Positions 34,174 through 45,243 of a DNA stretch of 64,000 nt are shown one piece after another (position 1 is the stretch's first letter; each line of letters begins with the position of its first letter). This DNA comes from Lineolata rhizophorae. Taxonomy: Eukaryota > Ascomycota > Dothideomycetes > Lineolatales > Lineolataceae. The DNA is taken from contig MU001674.1 in NCBI GenBank assembly GCA_010093515.1, positions 606,246 to 670,245 on the forward strand, given 5' to 3'. The position numbers and the translations under genes were made by a program. The notes under the pieces were generated by a model, which had not been told where the DNA came from, did not search any database, and saw only the letters and a program-made list of their open reading frames with translations.

Positions 34174-36814
34174 CTATAATACCTCGCCCACGATCTTAGC
34201 TGCTTCCTTGTACGTCGTGAGAAGCTTCTCGCATTTCTCACGTTCCGCCTTGATTGTGTCGTCCTCGTAGAGAAGCTCCTGGAACAGATCCTCCTTGTAG
34301 AGTTCGCTGACGAGGCGATTCTGGACAACGTCCTTAGAGTGGTTGACCAGGAGGTGCATGATCGCTTTCGGAACCTGGTCCGCGATCGTTTCTCGAACGA
34401 TGTTGAAGTATGACGAGATAAGTCGCCGAATCAGCTCCGTTTCGAGCGCCTCTCGCTCCGTCATCGCTGGTGCTTGATCGTTATCTATGCCCTATACAAG
34501 TATTAGCACACTATGCTATTTGCAAAAGTCGTTGAAGCCAAAGTATGGAATACTAGGATCCGTACAAATGGAGACGCATCGTAATCACGAGCAGACAAAG
34601 GCGGGCCGTCCATTTCCTCATGCGCAACTTCTGGGATGCTGTTACGATCCGGCATCCTCGTATCGCCTCGCCTTATGCTACCGGCAAAGCTCGGTTCGAC
34701 GTTTTGGCTGACATGCCTGCTGCCTGGACGCTCGACGTGAGACGAGGGCGGCGGGGCAGTAGCAGAAGACCCTGGAAGGCTGCTATCCTTGCCGAAAAAG
34801 TAGTTGAGAAAGCTATCCCTAGCAGAGCCAGTTCCCTGACCACCAAATCGAGGAGGGGAGCCAGCCCGGCTGCCGTTCAAAACGCTCGCAATGTTGTGGT
34901 GGCTACGGCCCACGGCAGGGGACATACTCCTACTTGGCTTTGACGATTGGCCTCGAAGCGGTAACTGAGCGGCTTTCTCTCCTGGCACTTCTGTCTCCTC
35001 CTCGTCCGGCGGTGTTTCAGTCCCGTTGACGCCATTGAGCTCTCTCAATCGACGGCGCTCTCTCTTACGTCTTTCTTCCGCTATCGCAGCCTTCTTTTCC
35101 TTTTCCTGTTTGTCGTTGATAACGGAGTGCATCGCCGCGGCCGCGCCCAGGAAGTTGGGATGGTTAGTATTGATGTAGGCGCGCTGAATAGCAATGAGCG
35201 ATTCCACATAAGTGGAGGCCGGCCCCAGTCGCTCGCGGAGCAAATCGGAAACGACTTCAATAAGCTTCCCTTGCAACCGAGGATATCGGCTCAACTCTGT
35301 TGAGCCGCAGGTGTGGCAAACTTTAATCAGCTCCTCGTAGACGAGTTCAACGCAGCGCTGGCTCGGTATTTCGAGTAGCTTGATCTGAGGTCTAACGAGG
35401 AGGTCGAAGGCAAGCTCAGGGACGAAGAGACTGGGACGAGGGCCGGTGGAGTTGCGGATTGCGGTTCGGATGTCGAGGACTGATAAGTTTTGCGTCGGAT
35501 CGATGGTCTCCAATGAATTCCCAAAGACGGAATTGAAGATGTAGTATATCCGAGCTCCTCCACATAGCTCCTTTGTAGAGATCTCGGACGAAGTTCCATC
35601 GATTGATGATATGAAGGAAGACGCAAAGCGGGTCATCAACTGGAGGACCAGGGACCCTCGATGTTCTGGGCCGGTAAAAGCGGCGTCTCCGTAGCTTGCA
35701 AGCTCTTGTTGCGTCTGTCCCATCAGAGTATTAAGCCGCGCCTTGATATCCGGTAGCCGCTCCCGAATGTGGGTCATGAGAGTTGTATTTAGGGTCTTTG
35801 CTAGGAATTGAGTACCACAGCGGTGAGCCATATTCCGGTAGGCAGGGTGATGTCTGAAGAAATCCCGCTCGGCTTGCAGCGCGTCCGCCAAAGATTTATT
35901 CCCTTGGATGTCCTGCTGAGATCTATTCACCACGCCAATAAAACCAAGCTTTAATGGGTATACCCGACCAGACAGGATATCCAGCGCGTTTGTTCCATGA
36001 TCCATCAAATCCAGCTTGGTGAGGACACCAATCGTCCGCCGACCCATAGGGTCCACGTGTCGCGCGAGTTTCAGGGCCTCGGAGTTGACGATATCCACAT
36101 TCGCGGGAGATACTGCCAGAATGATGCTATTTGGCTTTGCAATGTATTCCGTGATAAGGTTTCGAGTTTGCTTCTCGATGTCGGAGGGCTGATCGCCGAT
36201 GGGCACCTGCGGAAGGCATCAGAATAGTCTCCCTATGTGTTAAAATTGCTGCCCTTACCTTCGTCAGACCTGGTAAGTCAACGAGAGTCAGGCTCAGCAC
36301 ATGGGGGGAATATATCTTCAAGTTGATGGGCTGCCGGTTGATCCCCTTGTTATTGCCAGCTATTCTCGCCGTCTCCGACTCGATCTCCCGCTTGACTTCA
36401 CCGAAATCGTGAAACCGCCTCCCCGGAATGTGGTGGAACTCGGCCCATTCATCTTGTCCAGCGACGCTAGCAGGCGTGTGAGGTACGTGAACTTCATCGC
36501 TGCCAGGCTTGTCGTCCCTTTCGCTGGGGATATTAATGAGTTGGAGAATGAGAGGCCTCCGAGTGACGATGCCGCTTCCCCGAGGCAAGAAATCTCTGCC
36601 CACAATGTTCTCCAGCACAGACGACTTCCCCGAGGACTGAGAACCAACTACGACCTACGGCAAGTCAATTCAACGCTCCGGGCTGCGAGCTCGGCCGAAG
36701 AGGGGCAGGACTGACGATTTGCGGAAGATCTAGAGAGTCATTTCCGATCGTGTTGAAAACCAAATCTTGTAGCTTGTTGACAGTCGCGAGAAGTTCTTCT
36801 CCCAAAGAAGCCAT
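34174..36814 (-). CDS. dnm1: Dynamin-related GTPase Dnm1 (organelle fission)
   Basis: Self-assembling GTPase that constricts mitochondria and peroxisomes during fission. Minus-strand exons are 36814-36716, 36654-36259, 36206-34566 and 34491-34174; introns are 61, 52 and 74 nt and all fall between codons. The protein has 817 residues. It starts [18 protein letters not shown]-loop is GSQSSGKS (37-44), then [19 protein letters not shown] (about 159) and TKLD (about 229). The middle/stalk region includes [20 protein letters not shown] and [21 protein letters not shown] charged, Ser/Pro-rich variable insert (about 540-700) holds NYFFGKD, and the GTPase effector domain fills the last 105 residues ([14 protein letters not shown]). 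[14 protein letters not shown] and NYFFGKD match Dnm1 rather than Vps1. No pleckstrin-homology domain is present, as expected. It would be recruited to membranes by Fis1-type adaptors. Confidence 0.95.
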
Positions 36815-37748
36815 GATGAGGACAAACGGCCTGCGCCGGCCGTCGAGATTTGGCTGCCCCTCCCTTCTCTCGAAGGTGTAAACAAATCGTCGGCCTTGGG
36901 CGCGGGGGTCAATACGTGCCGCGACGGGCGTCGAGAGCGTCGGTGGAAGAGGAACGGAGAAACGCGATCGCGCGGAGTTCTAGCAGCCTGCGAAGAATAG
37001 AAACGTTCTTTGGTAAGGGCGGCTGATGGGCCTGGCACGAGGATGGCGATGTCTTGGGGCGTTGGCCAACCTGTTTTGGCCTCCCAGTTAGGGATCCGGG
37101 TCAAATGCTGCAACCCGCCCACGAGCGTGGGACCCTCGGTCATTTGCGCCAGATGGCGCCGCGACTCGGGTGACTAAGCGAAGCCCATGGGCGAATGGAT
37201 TGGTTGCGGGCCTTTCCTATTCTGACACGCTCGCGCACGGGACTGGCCCTTGCGATTCTCTGACGTTTAAAATACTACGTACGATAACTTTGCAACTAAT
37301 CGTACATGTTTGGTACAGTTTCGTTGTGGATTTGTTCGTCGCCGACTACGTGTGTCTGTCTGAGCTTCGTAAAATGGAAAATCGCTGCCATGCGCAAGGG
37401 CGAGAGAAGCATGGAACTGCCGGGTTAGAGCGTCCAATCAGCATCCCGCTGGCTACGAGACAGTCGCACCTCATTGGCTCCTCGGGGCGGCTTTCTGGAT
37501 GTTTGCGGCGTTTGTTCCCAATAAGCTCACCACTCAGTTGGGGATGATCGAGGAATGACGTACGCAGAATATGCGACCGCGGTTAGCCTCATGCCCCGCA
37601 ACGCGGCTCAATGGGCGTTCGAGATGCGACTCAATCCTTCAAAAGCTCTGCTTTTGGCCTTGGAGCTTGGCTTGAACCCGACTCTGTTGCCGCTCCTCCC
37701 TCCATTCCGCCTTCCGTGCACAGCCCGCCCCCTCAATCTGGAGTCAAA
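36815..37748. promoter_or_regulatory. Divergent promoter between dnm1 and the PEBP gene
   Basis: 934 bp separating two genes transcribed away from each other. TACGTA palindromes occur near 37276 and 37561. Short frames run across it, but none resembles a protein. Promoter function is inferred from position. Confidence 0.5.
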
Positions 37749-38643
37749 ATGCTTTTGATGACCGGCACCCGCATTTGGTCCGAAGTGATGGCCTGCCTGT
37801 TTCCGGTGATGCTGCTGCTCTTGGTCTTGGGGTTGGCCAATGCCGGCCCTCCGGACCAGGCTCCCCTCGGAAACGCACACAATGAAGAGATGCTCAGTGT
37901 CCGGGCGGAGTACGTCTGTCACGTGCCCCCGTGTCGTTCTATTAAAGCGAAGAGCTAACTAAACGTGATACTAAGACTCAAAAAGGCCGAGATCATTCCA
38001 ACCGGTACGCAGCCGCAGAATGCCCAGAGCGGTCTGGCCTCACAGCTAACTAACCCCAACGGCCAGTCATCGACGACTTCATCCCCTACATCTCGGTCAA
38101 CGTGACCTGGCCCACGGGCAAGACGGCCGACCTAGGCAACACCATCAAACCCAGCAAGACCCAAGGCATGCCCGACGTCCATCTCAGCGCCGACATGACC
38201 TCCTCCGCCGCTAGCAACATGACCTACACCGTCGCCATGACGGACCCCGACGCGCCCTCGCGCGACAACCCCGAATGGAGCGAGATCTGCCACTGGATCG
38301 CCACCAACGTGTCTCTCTCTAGCGCCAGCGGCCTGGATGAAGTTATGCCTTACTACCCGCCGGGCCCGCCCGAGAAGACCGGGAAGCACCGCTACGTACT
38401 CCTTGCCTTTGCGCCGGCGAACGGGACGACCGCGCCCCTGGATCTAACCAAGCCGGCGGACCGACAGCACTGGGGCTACGACGACGAGCGCATGGGCGTG
38501 CGAGAGTGGGCCGACGAGAATGGGCTTGTTCCTGTTGGTAAGTAGCGAGGTCGGAGTGACCGCCAGGAAGAGCTTTTGGCTGATGTCAGTGCGACCATTA
38601 AACAGGAGCAAATTTCATGTATGAAAAGAACAAGAAGCAATGA
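37749..38643 (+). CDS. PEBP-family protein with signal peptide
   Basis: Phosphatidylethanolamine-binding protein family (relatives include yeast Tfs1, a carboxypeptidase Y inhibitor). Four exons: 37749-37909, 37976-38004, 38067-38537 and 38606-38643; introns are 66, 62 and 68 nt and each join restores the frame. The protein has 232 residues. Residues 12-32 are hydrophobic and end LGLANAG, a good signal peptide. The PEBP core shows YTVAMTDPDAPSRDNPEWSE (the ligand-site DPDAPSR), then CHWIATN, PPGPPEKTGKHRY and a C-terminal REWADENGLVPVGANFMYE. Several NxT/S sequons support passage through the ER. The microexon of 29 nt was placed by phase. Most yeast relatives are cytosolic, so an extracellular or vacuolar role is inferred from the leader only. 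Confidence 0.9.
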
Positions 38644-39494
38644 GTTTTGGCGGAGGTGGGCGTGATTGAACGCACTAAAATAATGAAACCAACATAGCTT
38701 CCGACATCTCAATGCTTTAAATGGCTATGAAATGGGACACGGCGGGTATGAGCACGATGTTAGCGTTATCTGTTTACTCATGCATCGCAGTATTGCAAAC
38801 CGGAAAATTGTATGACTCCAATCACCTATGTATCAAGTACCAGGAGCTCTATTGTTTCGTATAATTAAAGTCAAAAGTATAGTGTCATTAGAGCATGAAT
38901 ACACTAAAAACCAAAACCGACCAACAAGAGCCCGCTTAAGTTCGTGTCGCTGTAGTTCCCCTTACTTAAAAATTAAAAAAAAAGGAAATGACCCGTAAAT
39001 CCTGCTAAATGTCTCCGAAAATTGACAATTCCTGAAAGGCTAATACAAATATTTTGTCACTATGCAGAGTGGCACGGAATACGTGCCACTCAGCACATGA
39101 CCGAAGCAGGGCCATACAGCTAGTGATCAAGTTTCTCCTCTGGTCATACCTTGATACAAGTGATATTTTCGTGTTGTGATCTGGGGTTCTCCCGCCGGCC
39201 TGGGTAATATCTGAAAATCACTCATTCAGCTGGATCTGTTCCGTACTGGAACAAGACATTGGCTGACGAGCTTCCCTAGTGACCCACCCGACGCCCTTCC
39301 AAAGCAACTCAACCGTAACCAGAAAAGAAAATCCAGAAACCTACCATTCCCATGGAGAAATCGTTTTGTAACTTATTTTTTTTTTTCTCTTTTCCGTTTT
39401 CTCATGCGCATAATCCTTCATCTGTGTCATTTCATGGCGTCCTCTTGCCTATTTTATCATTCCCCCCTTCACGTCTTTCCCCAACAAGATCGAG
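38644..39494. other. Convergent spacer, AT-rich
   Basis: Between the stops of the PEBP gene and the first C2H2 gene. About 38700-39350 is AT-rich with many TA steps and no open frame of note. No gene, RNA or named repeat is visible. Confidence 0.45.
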
Positions 39495-42400
39495 TCAACA
39501 CATCAGATCTTTCGGGTTCACACCCGGCATCTCACCACCCATTTGCCCGTCCATCAGTGATACGCGCGTGCAATTCTGGCACGGCATGTGCTCGCAATAG
39601 CCCATGTGGCTTCCCGACCCATTGCACCGTTTGTCCAATGACCAGAGGTGGGGACCGCTCCCGCATGCGCACTACAGCTGACTGTTATTCACCTTGCTCT
39701 CATCGAAATTCAGCAAGGAGAGACACTTACGCATAACCAAACCCGCTCCTTCTTTGCCCGATGCTGCATGGCGCCATCATCGCTTGCCCACCGCTGCCGC
39801 TTCCGGCCCTCGGCAGACGCGCCCGGCGAATCTTGTATCAAACTGCCGGGGTCGTTGGCGCTCGGCTGGGGGCAACCGCTGCCGTCGTCCATTTCGTCTT
39901 CGAAGATGGTCCGATCAAACATCTTGGCGACCTCGCGTTTCGTCTTGTTGTACTCGGCGCACCACCAGCCGGCGATGCTCTGGCCGTCGCGGATGTGCTG
40001 GTCGATGTGGTCGATGCGCTCGGACCAGGCCTCGACGCCGCCCTTGGTCAGCCGCTGTATCGACCGGCAGAAGCCGCACCAGAACTGGCCCTGGTAGTTG
40101 CGACCGATGCGGTGGTTGGCGATGATGCGGTCGAGCACTTTGTCCGATGCCGTGACGTTGTGCTCTTCCAGAATGTGGTTAATGAAACTTTCGCGCTTGT
40201 AGTACAATTTCCCGCATTCCTCTTTCCTTGGAGGCGCGGAGTTTGCGGAAGGATGCGTCCTCTGGTTGCCACAGCTTTCGATGTCGCAACGCCACATGTC
40301 TAACTGGAAGTGTTGGTAGTACTCGTGGCGTTTCCAGTCACTCTTGCTTCCAAAGTATTTTTCGCATCTAGAGTAAGTGCACCCGTATGGACGATCGTGC
40401 CTTTTCATATGCTTCCTATCACTTGGTTAACACTAACGTCTCAAATCTCCTAGCATGGTAACCAGTTGGTGGGTAATGCGGACGCTTACGTCAATTGGCA
40501 TTGTCGCCTATAGGCCTTGTTACAGCCCTTTTGGTAGCACTTATATTGAGCTGTATTCACAGGCCTTGATTTCGCGTCGACCGGCGTTGTCTTTTCGTTC
40601 TCCGCAGGGTGATCCTTGTGAAGACTTGCCTTCATATCGGCCGAACTACTAGCTACCAAGTCTTTCGAGCCTTCGAGCGAACCAAGTGTCACGGCCGGCG
40701 GGCTATTGCATGAAGAGCTCTCATCGCAATCCCCGCCCACGCCATTGGCACCATTTTGAGTGCTGTCTTTGCCACCAAATAGAGAGCTTAATGCGCGTTT
40801 AAGTTTCTCAGCTTGAGACTCGTCACTCGGCCCTTCGTTCAACTTAGCCATGATGAGCGCTGAAATACTGTCTAAATCTCCAGGAATTCCTCCTAGGGAC
40901 GCCGATACCGTCGCAGCTGGGTTTCTAGTGTCCTTCAGGTTTGGTTCTTCGAAGGCATTTCCCTTTGACGGCGCTTTTGATTGGGCCAGCGGATCGGCGA
41001 GTTCGTTGGCCTGTTTAGTTCGGTCGACTACTGGAGAAGGCTCCTCCGAGATGCTCAGCGCAGGGCTACCGCGAACACCTGAAAGATCTCTTGTTAGCTG
41101 GTTCTGAAACCTAGATAAAAGAACGACTCGAACGTCGCAGTGAGTAAAAACGGCGTACGGGAATAGGTATGTACCTTGTTGGCTACTAGTACCGGCTTGA
41201 TGCGGCATATTAGGGCTTTCAAACTCGCCCCATTGCATAATTGCATGATCTCCCAGCCCGGGCTGGCCTGGATGGCTATTCATTATGGCGCCTAGCGTAG
41301 TACTTTGCCCTTCGGCGGCCGCTGCCGGGTCCATTCCGACCAAGTCCTCTGCCATATTATAACGGATGGTATTTTCGGGCTGACTTGGGCCAGGAGGGGG
41401 GAGGACGACTTTAGAACTAAAAGGAATTAGCTCAGTCCATAACCGTGTACATCGAAATGGTGGCTTACTTCTTGATGACCTTGTCCTGGTTCTCCGTCTT
41501 ATGCATCCGTTGAACATGTTGCTTGAAATTGTCGAGTCGAGGCCACCTTTTATTCAGATGTTTGCAACCCTTTCCGGCGCACTGGTACCATGAACCGGAT
41601 GTAGAGCTCCCGTGGACACTCTTCTCGTGCCGTTGGAGGTCATTCTGTGTCTGGAAACCGTCTTGCCGTTTACAATCTGGCCATTGGCACTTGAACGGTT
41701 TTTTGTGCCTATTGATGTGTTTCCTGGACCCACTTGTTAGAAATGTTAAGGGTTTGGGGGATAGCCACTACACACTTGTATTCCGAATTACATTTGGGGA
41801 CCTCTCCACAAAACGGGCATTTTTGAAGCGGACCTTTGCGCGATCCTTGGGTCTTCTGAGCCGGTTGCGACACTTCTTTGGCGCCTTCTGAGGGCTTGTA
41901 AGGCTGCTGTGTGTCGGCGCCCCGGCCGGTAAAAGGCTGGAGATGGTCAAATGTCGGAGTGATCTCCAAAGACTCGTGGCCACCCTCAGTGGGCTCCTTG
42001 ACGGAAGCCGAGTGATACGCCGAGTCTCCTTGGTAGTGGCTCGAGGCCTCATCTATGGAGAACGTTTGCTGGTCGCGGAACGAAGTGAAGTTGACGTTCG
42101 GGTTCGACTGTCGTTGGAACCCCATCGGCGCGTTTCCACGCACAGGAACCCATGGAGGGTCCACTTCAGTGTAGAACCTGAACATCGGCATTGAACCGGT
42201 GGGCAAATCAAGGGCAATTTCCTGAACAGGTGAATGCCCATTTCCACGGCCGTTTGGGCCGTTTCCAAAAGCAATCATCGTCCCTGAAGGAACCCTTTGA
42301 GAGACCTGCTCGTAAGCTGGATTTGCTGGTTCATCAAAAGATTGCACATGGCCAGCGGTATGTTGAGAGAAGCCATTTGTGGAAGTGGGTCGTTGCCCTA

Positions 42401-42503
42401 GCTGGCTGTACTAAGAGTAGAGAATTAGAAATACACCCAAGTTACTCTAGAACTGTGATAAGCCTACAATTTCATGGCTCATGCGTGTATAGTCGTTGGC
42501 CAT
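39495..42503 (-). CDS. C2H2 zinc-finger protein, seven exons
   Basis: Probable nuclear DNA-binding regulator; targets unknown. Minus-strand exons: 42503-42468, 42410-41776, 41723-41469, 41416-41175, 41078-40490, 40421-39731 and 39671-39495, giving 874 residues. Introns are 52-96 nt and phases all agree. A first finger group lies at about 205-295 (FKCQWPDC..., YQCAGKGCKHLN...), after a Gln/Ser/Pro-rich N-terminus. A low-complexity linker follows, and a second group spans about 565-625 (YKCYQKGCNKAYRR..., YGCTYSRCEKYFGSKSDW) with further Cys/His pairs to about 720. The intron at 41079-41174 is a multiple of three without a stop, so it could also be retained. The last intron is inferred from a GTAAGT donor just before an otherwise early stop; exon 7 then adds a Cys-rich tail (CACGSG, CNGSG, CEHMPCQNC). 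The gene shares finger layout with the next C2H2 gene. Confidence 0.82.
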
Positions 42504-45243
42504 TTTTTATTCGCTAAGACGTTGTAAGTATTCACTCGTATTGCAGGTCATCCTAGACTATTTGCAGAAAGCAACACTTTACAGTATCCAACAAAAGTCC
42601 AGTAGGATATCAATCAGTAGTGTGAAGCACAGTACCGTGCCTTATTAGGATGGGACAGTAAGATGAATAGGACAGCAAGAGAGAGATTTAGGAAAACGCA
42701 CCTCAGCGTTGGGGCCCTGTACAAAGAAGAGTTGTCGTAGCCTGAAACCAGGCAGACTTCTCTACCGCAGATCCTCTGGTGCCAAGCTGTCCTGGAATCG
42801 TGAAGGCGTCGGCTCATCCAAAATATAGTTCACATTCAAGAAAAAAGGGACAAGAGAGAAGAATTTAGGGGATGGACCAGAAGATTAATTGGAAGGCAGG
42901 ATAACCACGCATTAGTATCCACCCACACGGGGGCGTGGGCGGCACAGAGTCGCGCGGCGTGATCTCACCGCTGCAACAGCCGCAGTTGCTACACCTGGCA
43001 GCAGCGTTCTCGCCCCGGTGGGCGGACAAGCCGGGAACTGGACGAATGCCCTTTTGACGCCAAGCGCGGATGGGGATTGCTGATGGGAACACAAAGAAAG
43101 ATGCGGCCGGCGGCAGCCGGAACGTCCCTGCCGGTGTGATGGAATTGGCCTCGGGCGTCCCTCAGCGGGTGACAAACAAGATGGCGTGCGGGGATAGGCA
43201 GGTACTAGGGCCGACGGAGTGGCAGAGAAAGAGGGCGAGGGACCGGCCTAGTCGAGCATTGGTCTGGGTAGTTGCCTTCTTTTCTCGGGGCCGAAAGACG
43301 CTTGGAGCCGCGGGCGCGTTGAGCAACCTGAACGGCTCTGGAATCCAATAAGGACGGCCGAATGCGTTGGCAGATGGCGCGTCTCCAAAAGGAATAGGTT
43401 TGGAGAGGGGTGAAAGTTCGTGCGTCAAGTCCGGTGGGCTGTGACGAGCGGTGGGAGGACTCGAACGCGCTGCCGCGGCTCACGAATAGGGCAGAATCGA
43501 TAGGATCAAGGTAGAGCTCGTCGGGCGAGAGAGTCTCGTGGCTGCGCTGACGCAATGAATGGGGCGTATTTGCCGTGTTTCTGCCCGCTGCAGACCTGGG
43601 TGAATCGACCGTAAATGTTCTTTATTGCAGAGGTTTCCGCTCAACGCTCGAATGGAACGGGTGGATGACTGGGGGGTGGGCCAAGGTGGGCCAAGGTGGT
43701 GGGTTGCGCGCACTGGACCGCATCGAGTTTCTCAAATGTGAAAAGAAGGCGTTCGGTTGCCTCCAGGCCTGGGCGTGTCTGCCTAATTTCCAACCTTAGC
43801 GTCAGGTTGCCTTCCGCCCTCCAGCCTTCACCGGGCGGACCACCAACACTTCCCCCCCATCCCACTCACGGGGGGCAGTGCAGTGCGAGTCACCTTGGGG
43901 CGATCGCATTCGCTCGTTTTAAATCGCGCGCTTATCTGTGCAGCAGCGGGAAGTCCCAGTGCCTTGCCGCGGATCAATGACTATCACGCGGGATCAGGAA
44001 TCGGACGCACTAAGTATCTCCAGTCGCCCTGTGGCGCCGCCAAGCCTTCTGGCTGAACCTCTCCACTGGACTTACGTAGCTATCCATCGCCGTACGGCCG
44101 GCCTCAATGGGCACAGACAGTCTCACCAAACGCCCAGTTTGCTTCTTAGTGGCGCACATTTCTGCGTATTGCTTCCCGCTACGCAAGGGGCGGGTGAGCA
44201 AACAAATGCGTAAAAAGAAACCGGCCGTGCCACCTCGCCATGCATCGACTTCTCGCCCTATTCAACCACCCGGGCGCAGTACCCACCTGAAACCGTCAAG
44301 CCGCAGGACGAAATACAGATCTGTCGAGAAGAAGCGTGCAGATGCCGGCGACCGGCATCCCTGACAGTTGTCCCGAACACCGCATGGAAAGTGCCCAAAC
44401 GAATCAGAAGCTCGGCAATAAATTCGCGCTATCTACATATCTGCACCGCCCGTCTCGGTCGCCTGTTCGGGGCAGGATGCGCCCTCTGACCCCACTCGCG
44501 ATTTGACCGAACAGGGTGCCATCGAGATCACTCCATTTGCGCGGCATCTAGGTCTAGCCATCTCTGCCGTGTAGGCGCTTAGAGAATAGAAGTTGCACAA
44601 GTGGTGCTGGGAAAAGACAGTCATAGCGACTGTTGATGGAGTCCTTTGAAATCAGTAGCGCCTTCACTAGCTAACAGGGTTGTCACTAAACCGTTCATTC
44701 ACTTGCAGTGGGCATCTCATTTCCAGCGTCGTCAAAGAAACAGGCAAAATTAGTGAAATAAGAGTGGTCGCAACATGCAGCAGATGGATATAGAAATTCA
44801 ACCTATCCGGGCTAGATAGTACGAGTTTTTAGATGCTTTTCAAATATATGTAGAGCAGCAGCCCGAGTCTAAGGAAAGCCCGAAAAAGGGCGGCAAAATG
44901 TGACCAGGGACACCAGAACGCCCGTCTATCCGAACAAAATCAGCCAAGAGAAATGTCCCATAAAAGAGTCAGAACGACCAAAGCCTCAGTAAAGTCCAAG
45001 CAGTACAGACGGGATATCATAGGTAAATCATCCACCACGTATTCTCTCACCACTCGTAGATCCGAAAAGATGTCCACGCCCAAAATCCTTTCCTGGCCCT
45101 GACACGTATCCCCCAACCGAATAACCCCCAACGGCCTACCCTTTCCCACCCATTACTAGTACCAGACCTAAGTTTACCCCAAGCAAAAAGGAAACGAGAG
45201 ATATCGTGAAAAAAAAAAATCGATGACCACCAAACCTCTTACA
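42504..45243. promoter_or_regulatory. Spacer between two C2H2 genes
   Basis: Upstream of one minus-strand C2H2 gene and downstream of the other. It has mixed composition: GC-rich at 42880-43500 and AT-richer at 44600-45240. Frames reach at most about 115 codons and lack motifs. A TACGTA lies near 44074. No gene is supported. Confidence 0.4.
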
